From assembly GCF_019711195.1 (NCBI RefSeq), contig NZ_CP081299.1:1-64000 (forward strand): a DNA stretch of 64,000 bases. The letters run 5' to 3'. Source of the DNA: Dyadobacter sp. NIV53 (GTDB lineage: Bacteria; Bacteroidota; Bacteroidia; Cytophagales; Spirosomataceae). The notes under the pieces were generated by a model. It ran no database searches and had not been told where the DNA came from. It saw nothing but the letters and a program-made list of their open reading frames with translations. Shown here in pieces: positions 36,114-44,949 of this stretch. How positions within the stretch are numbered: the stretch's first letter is position 1; each line of letters opens with the position of its first letter. A program made the position numbers and the translations under genes.

Positions 36114-36941
36114 ATGAAACTGAGAGGCCTGAAAAATTTTACGGATAGTTTTTCACAATCTGATACCATGCCCGTATTATTTCTGGGACATGGTTCACCA
36201 ATGAATGGTATTGAAAATAATCAGTTCACCCTGGAATGGAATAAACTGGGAGAAGCAATTCAGGTTCCGAAAGCTGTAATTGTAATTTCGGCGCACTGGC
36301 TTACCAAGGGAACAAAGATCACGGCCATGCAAAACCCAAAGACTATTCATGACTTTGGAGGGTTTCCCAAACAGCTGTTTGACGTACAATATCCAGCTCC
36401 GGGTGACCCGGTTTTAGCTCTTGAAACGTCACGTTTGGTAAAGAGCACCAACGTTGGTTTAGATCATGACTGGGGGCTGGATCACGGAACCTGGACTATT
36501 GTCAGACATATGTACCCAAATGCGAATATTCCTATATTACAGTTAAGCATCGATTATGATAAACCCGCGGAATATCACTACGCACTTGCGAAAGAACTTG
36601 GAGAACTTCGTAAAAAAGGAGTGCTTATTATTGGCAGCGGTAACATGATTCATAACCTGCGAATGGTTGCATGGGACAAAGTCGCAGAACCTGAATTTGG
36701 TTACGACTGGGCAATTGAGTTGAAAATAAAAATGAAGGAACTGGTAGAAAATGGTAACCATGAGCCATTGATCCATTATGAAAAAATGGGTGCAGCAGCA
36801 CGTTATGCGATTCCAACACCCGACCATTATTATCCCTTGTTATATGCATTGGGTTTGCAGGAAAAAAATGAGCAAGCGACCACTTTCAACGATGTAGCTG
36901 TGATGGGTTCGCTAACTATGACGTCGGTTAAAATCAGCTAA
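36114..36941 (+). CDS. ygiD: LigB/YgiD-type extradiol ring-cleaving dioxygenase
   Basis: A 275-residue protein of the 4,5-DOPA dioxygenase family. Metal-ligand histidines appear in VLFLGHGSPMNG (His26), VIVISAHWLTKG (His61), LIIGSGNMIHN and TPDHYYPLLYALG. Also seen: the family's DHDWGLDHGTWT. It uses a divalent metal to open catechol-type rings; the true substrate in this organism is unknown. The first ATG (36114) is used, although the family core begins at about residue 19 (MPVLFLGHG). Confidence 0.88.
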   Translation: MKLRGLKNFTDSFSQSDTMPVLFLGHGSPMNGIENNQFTLEWNKLGEAIQVPKAVIVISAHWLTKGTKITAMQNPKTIHDFGGFPKQLFDVQYPAPGDPVLALETSRLVKSTNVGLDHDWGLDHGTWTIVRHMYPNANIPILQLSIDYDKPAEYHYALAKELGELRKKGVLIIGSGNMIHNLRMVAWDKVAEPEFGYDWAIELKIKMKELVENGNHEPLIHYEKMGAAARYAIPTPDHYYPLLYALGLQEKNEQATTFNDVAVMGSLTMTSVKIS

Positions 36942-37042
36942 TATTTTTGTTAATAAACAGGACCTGACACAAGTTTATGTTCGGTGAACGGTTATGGCAT
37001 AGTTTTTCATTACATTTATTATTCAACAAATCAGCTGCTATC

Positions 37043-37492
37043 ATGAACCGTAAACTTCTTGCAACAACATCAATTTCCATTCATGCAACACCTGCTGAAG
37101 TATGGCAGGCGCTCATAAATCCGGCAATTATTAAGGAATACATGTATGGAACCGAGACCAGAACTGACTGGGTATTGGGGAGTCCGATTACTTTTTCAGG
37201 AGAATATAATGGTAAATCTTACATTGACAAAGGTGAAATTCTGGCGATAAATCCGGAACGTGTCCTGAGTTACAGCTATTGGAGTTCTCTATCCGGTACA
37301 GATGATTTTGAAGATAATTACGCACACATAACCTACCACCTTTCCGAATTTGATGACGAGACTATTCTGGTCATTACGCAGGACAATCTGGAAGATGATG
37401 AAGAGGTTATAAAAGTAGAAGACAACTGGATGAAAGTTTCCCACACCATTAAATCTGTAGTAGAAGAAAATTCAATTTTGAAGAAAAAATAA
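37043..37492 (+). CDS. SRPBCC domain protein (AHSA1-like)
   Basis: A 149-residue helix-grip protein. Seen: SISIHATPAEVWQALINPAIIKEYMYG, cut here as TPAEVWQALINP and IKEYMYGTETRTDWVLGSP, which closely parallels the paralogue at 42206 (NPEQTKKYMFGCETVSDW). The ATG at 37043 is chosen by alignment with that paralogue; an upstream ATG (36977) would add 22 unlike residues. Likely a small-ligand or stress-related protein; activity unknown. Confidence 0.8.
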   Translation: MNRKLLATTSISIHATPAEVWQALINPAIIKEYMYGTETRTDWVLGSPITFSGEYNGKSYIDKGEILAINPERVLSYSYWSSLSGTDDFEDNYAHITYHLSEFDDETILVITQDNLEDDEEVIKVEDNWMKVSHTIKSVVEENSILKKK

Positions 37493-37519
37493 TATTCCTT
37501 CAAAACTAAAAATTTTATG

Positions 37520-37568
37520 AAAAGATCTTAACCCCTAAATTATCCGAACATGGAGGTTAAGATCTTTT
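37520..37568. terminator. Bidirectional terminator between convergent SRPBCC genes
   Basis: AAAAGATCTTAACC (37520-37533) and complement (37555-37568), followed by TT; the second arm lies inside the last codons of the minus-strand gene. Serves both 3' ends. Confidence 0.75.
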
Positions 37569-37992
37569 TTCGATATTCAAAAATACCCTTCACTTCATTT
37601 TTAACAAATAAAGCGTCCACTATATTTCCCAAAAATCCCAGTGGCACTTTATAATTCAAAATATCTTCCATCAGTACCCCACCATCCACAGCTGTAAAAT
37701 GATGCTGATGATGCCAAAAAGAATACGGCCCAAATCGCTGTTCGTCGATAAAGTATTTTTTGTCTTCAACATGCGTGATCTCGGTACACCACTTCATTGG
37801 AATTCCCAGAACAGGACGCACAACATACCTGATAATTTGCCCAGTGTACATCTTTTCGCCATGATGCTTAGAAGTAACCACAAAACCCATGTGAGCAGGT
37901 GTAATGTCTTTTAAATTAGCCGGATTAGAAAAGAATGACCATGCCTCTTCAAGTGAAATGGGTAATTGTTGGGTAAAATATAACTCCTGCAT
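37540..37992 (-). CDS. SRPBCC family protein (CoQ-binding/YndB-like)
   Basis: A 150-residue ligand-binding-fold protein, opening MQELYFTQQLPISLEEAWSF and FSNPANLKDITPAHMGF. It has the YVVRPVLGIPMKWCTEITHVE middle part, cut here as PVLGIPMKWCTEITHV, and FGPYSFWHHQHHF, typical of the group sometimes called CoQ10-binding-like. The ATG at 37992 is used; a TTG lies four codons before. Different subgroup from the paralogues at 37043 and 42206. Function unknown. Confidence 0.82.
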   Translation of the reverse strand: MQELYFTQQLPISLEEAWSFFSNPANLKDITPAHMGFVVTSKHHGEKMYTGQIIRYVVRPVLGIPMKWCTEITHVEDKKYFIDEQRFGPYSFWHHQHHFTAVDGGVLMEDILNYKVPLGFLGNIVDALFVKNEVKGIFEYRKKILTSMFG

Positions 37993-38071
37993 GTAGGCTC
38001 TCAAAAACTAAAAGTGAATATGGTACTTAACTTAAAATGATTGTGCCAACAGAATTTTCAACTAAAAATTC

Positions 38072-40195
38072 TTACACCATGCCTTTCATACTTAGCGCAA
38101 TTCTTTTCCTGGCCAGATCAACTTCGGTAACTTTTACCGTCACCACCTGTTGCAGCTTTACAACTTCATTCGGATCCTTAATGAATCTGTCTGCCATTTG
38201 TGAAAGATGAACCAATCCATCCTGTTTCACACCAATATCCACAAAAGCACCAAAGGCAGTAATGTTCGTAACCAGGCCTGGCAAGATCATACCAATTTTC
38301 AAATCCTCAGGTTTGCGGACTGAACTGTCAAATTCAAATCTTTTGACAGGCGTTCTTGGATCACGTGATGGTTTTTCCAGTTCCTGCAAAATGTCTTTTA
38401 ACGTTGGCAAACCGACGGTAGCTGAAACGTATTTTGAAGGATTGAGTTGTTTGCGTAATTCAGCTTTCTGAACCAGGTCTTTTACTGTTGCTCCCACATC
38501 TTTCGCCATTTGTTCTACCAGCGAGTAACTTTCAGGATGTACTGCACTATTGTCCAGCGGATTAACCCCGTTTTCTATTCTTAAAAAACCGGCAGCCTGT
38601 TCAAATGCTTTTGCACCCAGGCGTGGAACTTTTAACAACTGCTGCCTTGATTTAAAATTCCCGTTTTTAGCCCTGAAATCGACTATATTTTGCGCCAGTG
38701 CCGGTCCTAAACCGGAAACGTAGCGCAATAAATGCTTACTGGAAGTGTTGAGATTTACGCCTACGGAATTTACGCAGCTTTCTACGACTACATCCAAAGC
38801 ATTCTTCAATGAATTCTGATCCACGTCGTGCTGATATTGCCCTACTCCAATTGATTTCGGATCAATTTTTACAAGCTCTGCTAACGGATCCATTAAACGG
38901 CGGCCGATGGATACTGAGCCACGAACGGTAACATCTTTGTCAGGAAATTCCTCACGTGCCACATCAGATGCCGAATAAATGGAAGCACCCTGCTCACTGA
39001 CCATAAATAAACCTATTTCATCAGATTTGCTTAAAGAATTCAGGAGTTTTTTGGTGAAATCTTCCGTTTCACGCCCTGCTGTCCCGTTTCCAATGGCAAT
39101 GGCTTCAACTTTAAATTTCGTGATCAGTTCAGTCAGTGTGTAGTTAGCTTCATTGGTTTTGTCAAATGGATAAATTACCTTATCAGCAATCAGATTCCCC
39201 TGACTATCAAGCACTACCACCTTGCAACCCGTTCTATAACCGGGATCAATCGCCATCACGTTTTTCTGGCCCAGAGGTGACGCAAGTAAAAGCTGCCTCA
39301 AATTTTCTGTAAATATCTGGATAGCAGAAACGTCAGCTTTTTCTTTGGACAGATTCGAAAATTCCGTTTCTATTGAAGGTTTGAGCATACGTTTATAACT
39401 ATCCTCCACAGCAAGTTCAATCTGGTCTTTGCAGGCATTTGTACCCCTAACGAATATGCGGTCCAATGATTCAAGCACCTGTTCTTCATCCGGGGAAATA
39501 TCCACGCCCAAAAATCCTTCCTCTTCACCACGGCGGATAGCAAGTAATCGGTGTGAGGGAATTCTGGACAATGGTTCCGAAAATTCAAAATAATCCCTGT
39601 ATTTGGCACCTTCTTCCTCTTTCTTCTTTTTTACTTTTGAAGATATTACTGCGCTTCGTTGAAAAAGCGAACGAATACGTGTACGGGCTTCCTGATTTTC
39701 ATTGATCCATTCTGCCATAATATCCCGGGCTCCATGTAAGGCATCATCGACATTTTGCACCTGGTCATTCAGAAAAGACACTGCTTTTCTTTCAGGATCA
39801 TTTTCTTTCCCCAAAAAAATAAGCCGGGCCAATGGCTCCAATCCTTTTTCAATAGCGACGGAAGCACGTGTTTTACGTTTTTGTTTATATGGCAAATAAA
39901 TATCTTCGAGTTCTACGAGTGTAAAAACGTTGTTAATTTGCCTTCGTAATTCGGGGGATAATTTCCCCTGTTCGTCAATATTTTTCAAGATAGCCTCCCT
40001 TCGTTTCTCAACATCCTGTTGCTTTTGCCATGCATCTTTTATTGCACCAATCTGAACTTCATCCAAGCCTCCTGTTGCTTCTTTCCTGTATCTGGAAATA
40101 AATGGCAGTGTTGCTCCTTCTTCAAAAAGCTGTATGGTATTTCGAACTTGTTTTTCAGAAACGCTGGTCTGTTGGGAAATAAGGGAATAATTCAT
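38072..40195 (-). CDS. tex: Tex family S1 RNA-binding transcription accessory protein
   Basis: A 707-residue nucleic-acid-binding protein. Seen: N-terminal helices (TLPFISRYRKEATGGLDEVQ); a YqgF-like core (MAIDPGYRTGCKVVVLD, IGNGTAGRETEDF); helix-hairpin-helix modules (VSGLGPALAQNIVDFR, VPRLGAKAFEQAAGFLRI); and a C-terminal S1 domain (NITAFGAFVDIGVKQDGL). Slightly shorter than the E. coli homologue. Implicated in transcription-linked processes; precise role uncertain even in model bacteria. Confidence 0.94.
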   Translation of the reverse strand: MNYSLISQQTSVSEKQVRNTIQLFEEGATLPFISRYRKEATGGLDEVQIGAIKDAWQKQQDVEKRREAILKNIDEQGKLSPELRRQINNVFTLVELEDIYLPYKQKRKTRASVAIEKGLEPLARLIFLGKENDPERKAVSFLNDQVQNVDDALHGARDIMAEWINENQEARTRIRSLFQRSAVISSKVKKKKEEEGAKYRDYFEFSEPLSRIPSHRLLAIRRGEEEGFLGVDISPDEEQVLESLDRIFVRGTNACKDQIELAVEDSYKRMLKPSIETEFSNLSKEKADVSAIQIFTENLRQLLLASPLGQKNVMAIDPGYRTGCKVVVLDSQGNLIADKVIYPFDKTNEANYTLTELITKFKVEAIAIGNGTAGRETEDFTKKLLNSLSKSDEIGLFMVSEQGASIYSASDVAREEFPDKDVTVRGSVSIGRRLMDPLAELVKIDPKSIGVGQYQHDVDQNSLKNALDVVVESCVNSVGVNLNTSSKHLLRYVSGLGPALAQNIVDFRAKNGNFKSRQQLLKVPRLGAKAFEQAAGFLRIENGVNPLDNSAVHPESYSLVEQMAKDVGATVKDLVQKAELRKQLNPSKYVSATVGLPTLKDILQELEKPSRDPRTPVKRFEFDSSVRKPEDLKIGMILPGLVTNITAFGAFVDIGVKQDGLVHLSQMADRFIKDPNEVVKLQQVVTVKVTEVDLARKRIALSMKGMV

Positions 40196-40430
40196 GGTAT
40201 TCTTCTATCAAAAAAATCTATATGTTGTAAAAGTAACGAGGGATTTTAAAACATGTGTATTCCTTGCTGATTATTCTATTATTGACGGTAGTTCAAAAAA
40301 TATCATTGAAAACTTATTCAGCGGTTTATATTCTGATTTGTAAAGGAAAACAAATCCTGTAACTTGTAATCTTTACCTCGTTATCCTAAATCCTCATTCA
40401 ATTGATACAATTTTTCTATAAAAAATATTT

Positions 40431-41237
40431 TTGCTGCCCTTTTTGATGTATTTGGGCACCAACGCTTTGCATGCACAGCAAAAAGTCAAATTCAATGTTA
40501 TCGCATTTTATACCGGGATCAATGACATGGCGCACGTGAGTTTTGTGCATGAAGCCAATAAATGGTTTTCAAAAACGGCGGCTCAATACAAGTTCACCTA
40601 CGATTCCACCAATAACTGGAATAACCTGAATGAAGAGTATTTAAGTAAATATCAGGTTATTTTGTTTTTGGATACCAGGCCCGAAAAGCCGGAACAAAGG
40701 AAAGCATTTCAAAAATATATGGAAAATGGCGGCGCGTGGATGGGTTTTCACTTTTCTGCATTTGCACTGACTCCGTCTGATTTTTCGCAAAACTGGGATT
40801 GGTACCATCAGGTATTCCTTGGATCGGGCCAGTATAAGAGCAATACCTGGAGACCAACCTCTGCCATTTTACGTGTTGAGAACCAACAACATCCAGCTGC
40901 TAAAAACCTGCCGGAAACCTTTAAAGCCTCACCCAATGAATGGTACAGATGGGAAAATGATCTGAAAGCCAATCCTGATATTGACATACTTTTATCCATA
41001 GATCCCGCAAGTTTCCCGCTCGGTACCGGGCCAAAACAGCATGAAATATGGCATGACGGTTATTATCCAGTTGCGTGGACAAACAAAAAATTCAAAATGA
41101 TGTACTTCAACATGGGTCATAATGATATTGACTATGAAAACAAAACCAATAAAGAATTATCGTTTACATTTGAAAATAAACTCCAAAATCAATTGATTTT
41201 GAACACATTACTTTGGCTTGGAAATGACAGGAAATAA
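40431..41237 (+). CDS. ThuA domain protein, secreted
   Basis: A ThuA-like (trehalose-utilisation/glutamine-amidotransferase-like fold) protein of about 268 residues: VKFNVIAFYTGINDMAHVSF, VILFLDTRPEKPEQRKAFQ, GGAWMGFHFSAFA, and a C-terminal HDGYYPVAWTNKKFKMMYFNMGHND, cut here as YYPVAWTNKKFKMMYF. The N-terminal hydrophobic stretch ending NALHAQQK is a signal peptide. No ATG precedes it in frame; TTG 40431 and ATG 40446 are the options, so the true start is unclear. Substrate unknown. Confidence 0.78.
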   Translation: MLPFLMYLGTNALHAQQKVKFNVIAFYTGINDMAHVSFVHEANKWFSKTAAQYKFTYDSTNNWNNLNEEYLSKYQVILFLDTRPEKPEQRKAFQKYMENGGAWMGFHFSAFALTPSDFSQNWDWYHQVFLGSGQYKSNTWRPTSAILRVENQQHPAAKNLPETFKASPNEWYRWENDLKANPDIDILLSIDPASFPLGTGPKQHEIWHDGYYPVAWTNKKFKMMYFNMGHNDIDYENKTNKELSFTFENKLQNQLILNTLLWLGNDRK

Positions 41238-41267
41238 AGTTTAAGACTAATCTTTAAATCATTTATT

Positions 41268-42173
41268 ATGAGATCCATTTTAACATTATTCATTTTTCTG
41301 GTAATGATTTCAGCATCCTTTGCACAAACCAGCGGTTTTGTCGACAATGGAGATTGTAAAACCTATTTCCGGACATTTGGAAACAAAAAGCCCATATTGA
41401 TCATTAACGGTGGCCCTGGTATGAACAGTGATGGATTTGAGGCTCTGGCTAAAACGTTATCAAAAAATAATCAAACCATTATTTATGATCAGCGTGGTAC
41501 GGGTAAGTCGGTCCTGGATAAAGTGGATGGTACCACTATCACAATGAAACTAATGGCCGAGGACATTGAAAGGCTCCGGATCCATTTGAAAATTGACAAA
41601 TGGATCATTCTGGGCCACTCATTTGGCGGAATGATGGCTTCCTATTATGCAACAATACATCCTGAACATATAGAATCACTAATTTTATCTTCTTCAGGAG
41701 GAATTGACCTTGAAACATTATCTTCATCTGGTCGCAATTTGATGGCACGGCTTAGTACACAGGAAACCGATTCACTCGAATTTTGGAATAACAGAATTGC
41801 CCATGGTGATACCACATATCATGCAAAATTGCATCGCGGATTAGCTTTGGCACCTGCATATTTATACGACCGCAAAAATATACGGGTGATTGCAGAAAGG
41901 CTGACTCAAAGCAATATGAAAGTGAACGGAATTGTTTGGAGTGATCTACAAAAAATTAAATTTGATTGCCGTGCACAGGTCCAATCATTTACAGCGCCGG
42001 TATTGATTATTCAGGGGAAACAGGATATTATAGCAGAATCCATTGCTATTAAGGAACAACGTGCTTTTAAAAATTCCAGGATGGTTTTGATAGATCAATG
42101 TTCTCATTATGGCTGGCTGGATCAACCAAATAAGTATTATTTAGAAATTAATAAGTTTATCTCCGGAGCTTAA
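41268..42173 (+). CDS. Secreted alpha/beta hydrolase (proline iminopeptidase-like)
   Basis: A 301-residue hydrolase with a signal peptide (ILTLFIFLVMISASFAQ). It has the oxyanion region NGGPGMNSDGF, the YDQRGTGKS segment of proline iminopeptidases, the nucleophile elbow LGHSFGGMMAS, the acid in IIQGKQDIIAE and His in QCSHYGWLDQP. Complete triad, so an active enzyme is expected; periplasmic. Follows the ThuA gene by 30 bases, possibly the same operon, and precedes an SRPBCC gene. Confidence 0.87.
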   Translation: MRSILTLFIFLVMISASFAQTSGFVDNGDCKTYFRTFGNKKPILIINGGPGMNSDGFEALAKTLSKNNQTIIYDQRGTGKSVLDKVDGTTITMKLMAEDIERLRIHLKIDKWIILGHSFGGMMASYYATIHPEHIESLILSSSGGIDLETLSSSGRNLMARLSTQETDSLEFWNNRIAHGDTTYHAKLHRGLALAPAYLYDRKNIRVIAERLTQSNMKVNGIVWSDLQKIKFDCRAQVQSFTAPVLIIQGKQDIIAESIAIKEQRAFKNSRMVLIDQCSHYGWLDQPNKYYLEINKFISGA

Positions 42174-42205
42174 AAATATTATAACGCATATTTAAACCCA
42201 ATAAA

Positions 42206-42664
42206 ATGAGTCACCCACTTTTTGTAAATAGCACAATCAATATTAACGCCCCCGCTGCAAAAGTATGGGATGCACTTGTCAATCCTGAACAAACCAAGAA
42301 GTACATGTTTGGCTGTGAAACGGTTTCCGACTGGCAAATTGGTAGTCCATTACTTTGGCAGGCTGAATATGAAGGCAAATTAACGGTTTTCGTAAAAGGT
42401 GAAATCGTTGATTTGCAGCCGGAAAAGCTATTAAAGTATACAACCATCGATCCCCATTCAGCAATAGATGACGTTTCAGAAAATTATCTGACTGTTACCT
42501 ATGAACTGGTTTCTGACGGAGATATAACTATTTTAAATGTTACTCAGGGAGATTATTCAACAGTTGCGGAAGGCGAAAGAAGATACCAGGAGGCTTTTAA
42601 TAACGGAGAAGGCTGGAATCCGATTTTGGCAGAAATAAAAAAACTGGTAGAAGAATCGGAATAA
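42206..42664 (+). CDS. SRPBCC domain protein (AHSA1-like)
   Basis: A 152-residue helix-grip protein: SHPLFVNSTININAPAAKVW, NPEQTKKYMFGCETVSDWQ, GSPLLWQAEYEGKLTVFVKG. It is a close paralogue of the gene at 37043. Sits 32 bases after the alpha/beta hydrolase gene, with a strong terminator behind it, so it ends that operon. Ligand unknown. Confidence 0.82.
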   Translation: MSHPLFVNSTININAPAAKVWDALVNPEQTKKYMFGCETVSDWQIGSPLLWQAEYEGKLTVFVKGEIVDLQPEKLLKYTTIDPHSAIDDVSENYLTVTYELVSDGDITILNVTQGDYSTVAEGERRYQEAFNNGEGWNPILAEIKKLVEESE

Positions 42665-42677
42665 CGGATAACCTAAC

Positions 42678-42717
42678 AAAACCCGGATATTTAAGTGATC
42701 TTATTTATCCGGGTTTT
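42678..42717 (+). terminator. Terminator after the SRPBCC gene
   Basis: AAAACCCGGATA (42678-42689) with complement (42706-42717), then ACTTTTT; it also faces the convergent small gene at 42733. Confidence 0.85.
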
Positions 42718-42732
42718 ACTTTTTGAAAAAAA

Positions 42733-42966
42733 TTAATCTTCTTCCTTACTATCAGAGTTTTCCTGCTGGTCCGGGGTTAACGGTTCAATGCTGGTGCCGG
42801 TATTGACCTCCGGGGCATCCGTTCCCGGAATATCAGGAGTTGGGTTCATTGGCCCCATTTGTCCTGGCTTATGAGGATCAGGATAACTAGTGGCTGGTGG
42901 CTGATCGGCGGAAAATTCACTGACAAAGCCATTGCTAAAATTATTTGTTTGAAATTCCATGGTCAT
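42733..42966 (-). CDS. Small Pro/Asp-rich acidic protein (77 aa)
   Basis: Unstructured-looking peptide with many Pro, Asp, Asn and Gly (PPATSYPDPHKPGQMGPMNP) and an acidic tail SKEED. No signal peptide or membrane segment. Two in-frame ATGs, at 42966 and 42960. Family not recognised; it ends against the terminator at 42717. Its protein-like, non-repetitive composition suggests a real gene. Confidence 0.5.
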   Translation of the reverse strand: MTMEFQTNNFSNGFVSEFSADQPPATSYPDPHKPGQMGPMNPTPDIPGTDAPEVNTGTSIEPLTPDQQENSDSKEED

Positions 42967-43109
42967 TTTATTTAATTCTCTCTCTTTTAGAAAAAAAATT
43001 GTGCCCTGATATCTGCAAGCCTGGAATGCTTTTTATTCCAAACCATGAATTACACGTAATTGAAGTTTGTTATTGTCAGTTTGTTAATGGTAAACTTTAA
43101 TCAGAATAA

Positions 43110-43567
43110 ATGGCTGTATTAATTGTCTTGATCCTCTCATTCTCAGCAAGTTTGGGAATCACAAAAATCGTTTCAGGCGAATGGGATTATATTCTGAGCG
43201 GCAATATTGCCATGTGCGTCATGCTCTTTTTTACAGCATTCGGACATTTCAGATTTTCCAGGGGAATGGCCAGGATGATACCGAAATTCATTCCCAATAG
43301 AATGGAACTGGTTTATTTGACTGGCTTCATTGAAATTGCTGCCGGAATCGGGCTTTTGTTTCCATATTGGCGGCAAAGTACCGGGCAGTTTCTTGTCCTT
43401 TTTTTATCCTGATTTTACCTGCAAATATTTATGCTGCGTTGCATAGGCTCGACTACCAAACCGGGGAATTGAATGGAAAAGGAATTGGATATCTGTGGTT
43501 GCGCATTCCCATGCAATTGCTATTTATTGCATGGGTCTGGTATTTTTCTGTTGGTGGGTTAAAATAA
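43110..43567 (+). pseudogene. DoxX-like small membrane protein, split by a frameshift
   Basis: The first part (ATG 43110) has membrane helices (AVLIVLILSFSASLG, NIAMCVMLFFTAFGHF) and the DoxX-like ELVYLTGFIEIAAGIGLL. The frame breaks at CCTTTTTTTA (seven T, about 43398-43406); one extra T lets it continue as LVLFFILILPANIYAALH into LRIPMQLLFIAWVWYF and the stop at 43567. Reconstructed length is about 152 residues, four helices. The homopolymer makes a sequence error likely. Confidence 0.75.
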
Positions 43568-43582
43568 AAAATCAAAAGGCAT

Positions 43583-44803
43583 TTATTTTTTTTGCAACAA
43601 AGCCATATAAAATCCATCGTAACCATCATCGGCTACGGATGTACGATGTTCTGATATGAGACGCCAGTGTTTGCCATATTTTTCTATAAATCGCTTCACC
43701 TGATCCTCAGACTCTGATGGAAGAACACTGCACGTAGCATAAACCATTTTTCCACCTTGTTTCACCATATTGCAATAGGAACTCAGTATTTGCCATTGGA
43801 CATTCCGGATAGATTCGAGGAACTGCGGTTTTAATTTCCATTTGCTATCCGGGTTTCGTCTCAAAACACCTAACCCGGAACACGGTACATCCAGTAACAA
43901 TCTGTCTGCTGTTCCGGCAAGGCTTTCGACGATTTCAGGAGTAATAAGCATCGTTTCCAGATTTGTTACACCATTTCTGTCTGCCCGCTTTTTAAGTTCT
44001 TCTAATTTTAAGCCTTCAATATCCATTGACAAGATAGATCCTGTATTTTGCAATAATGCAGCCAGGTGCAATGTTTTTCCGCCGGCTCCGGCACAGGCGT
44101 CAATCACGCTAAGGCCTGGTCTAATATCGAGGAAAGGGGCTATTAATTGTGATCCTGCATCCTGGACTTCAAAAAAGCCTTGCTTGAAAGTATCCAGTTT
44201 GGCTACATTCTGGCGTTTTTTCAGGATCAGTCCATTTGGAACATCCTGAATTACTTCGGTATTGTCAAAACCAAACGTTTCTCTTGTAGCTTCTATACTG
44301 CTTTTTATGGTATTGATCCTAAGTATCAAAGGTGCAGGCTGATTTAAAGCTGCCAATTCCTTATCCCATTTTTCTCCCAGTGCTTTTTCTCCCGCCTCAT
44401 CTATCCAGTCCGGTACAGACTGCGCAATTTTACGTATTTGCATGGCTTCCTGATATCTATTCAAAATAGTATCAATGTTTAACGATTCAAATTCTGTCCA
44501 TTCAGGCAGCTGGTTGTCCGCATCTGTATGAAGATGAGCCGGCTTTATGATTTGCCAGGCTCCAAAAATAATCCAGAAATCTTCCTCGTCAGCAACCCTG
44601 TCCAGATCACATACAAACTTAACCAGCCTCCACCATCTGACGATTTCGTATATATTTTCTGCAATAAAGGCCCGGTCTCTTGCACCCCATTTTTTGTTGG
44701 ATTTCAGCAACTGCTCCACTACTCTATCTGCCTGCCGATGTTTTGAAAAAATGTCCTGTAAACCTGTAACGGTAGCCTGTACCAATCCTCTGTATAGTTT
44801 CAA
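43583..44803 (-). CDS. RsmB/NOP-family rRNA (cytosine-5)-methyltransferase
   Basis: A 406-residue protein. The N-terminal NusB-like helices (DIFSKHRQADRVVEQLL) precede the SAM-binding domain: DAGSQLIAPFLDIRPG, DACAGAGGKTLHLAALL, the catalytic Cys motif LLDVPCSGLGVLRRNPDSKW and the second Cys in YATCSVLPSE. The start looks like TTG (44803): no in-frame ATG lies upstream before the divergent antiporter's leader, and the sequence reads MKLYRGLVQATVTGLQD from it. The exact rRNA target is not decided by these features. Confidence 0.88.
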   Translation of the reverse strand: MKLYRGLVQATVTGLQDIFSKHRQADRVVEQLLKSNKKWGARDRAFIAENIYEIVRWWRLVKFVCDLDRVADEEDFWIIFGAWQIIKPAHLHTDADNQLPEWTEFESLNIDTILNRYQEAMQIRKIAQSVPDWIDEAGEKALGEKWDKELAALNQPAPLILRINTIKSSIEATRETFGFDNTEVIQDVPNGLILKKRQNVAKLDTFKQGFFEVQDAGSQLIAPFLDIRPGLSVIDACAGAGGKTLHLAALLQNTGSILSMDIEGLKLEELKKRADRNGVTNLETMLITPEIVESLAGTADRLLLDVPCSGLGVLRRNPDSKWKLKPQFLESIRNVQWQILSSYCNMVKQGGKMVYATCSVLPSESEDQVKRFIEKYGKHWRLISEHRTSVADDGYDGFYMALLQKK

Positions 44804-44949
44804 TTTGTTTTGAATTATCGGTGTAAACCTTGAAAAGTATGTGAATTAAAATTCTGTAATGGGGTCAAAGTTCGCTAAAATCGGCAAAGTATGTCTCACA
44901 AAAATTAAAAAAACGCTACACAAGGCACAATTTTTGCGCATTGGATTTT

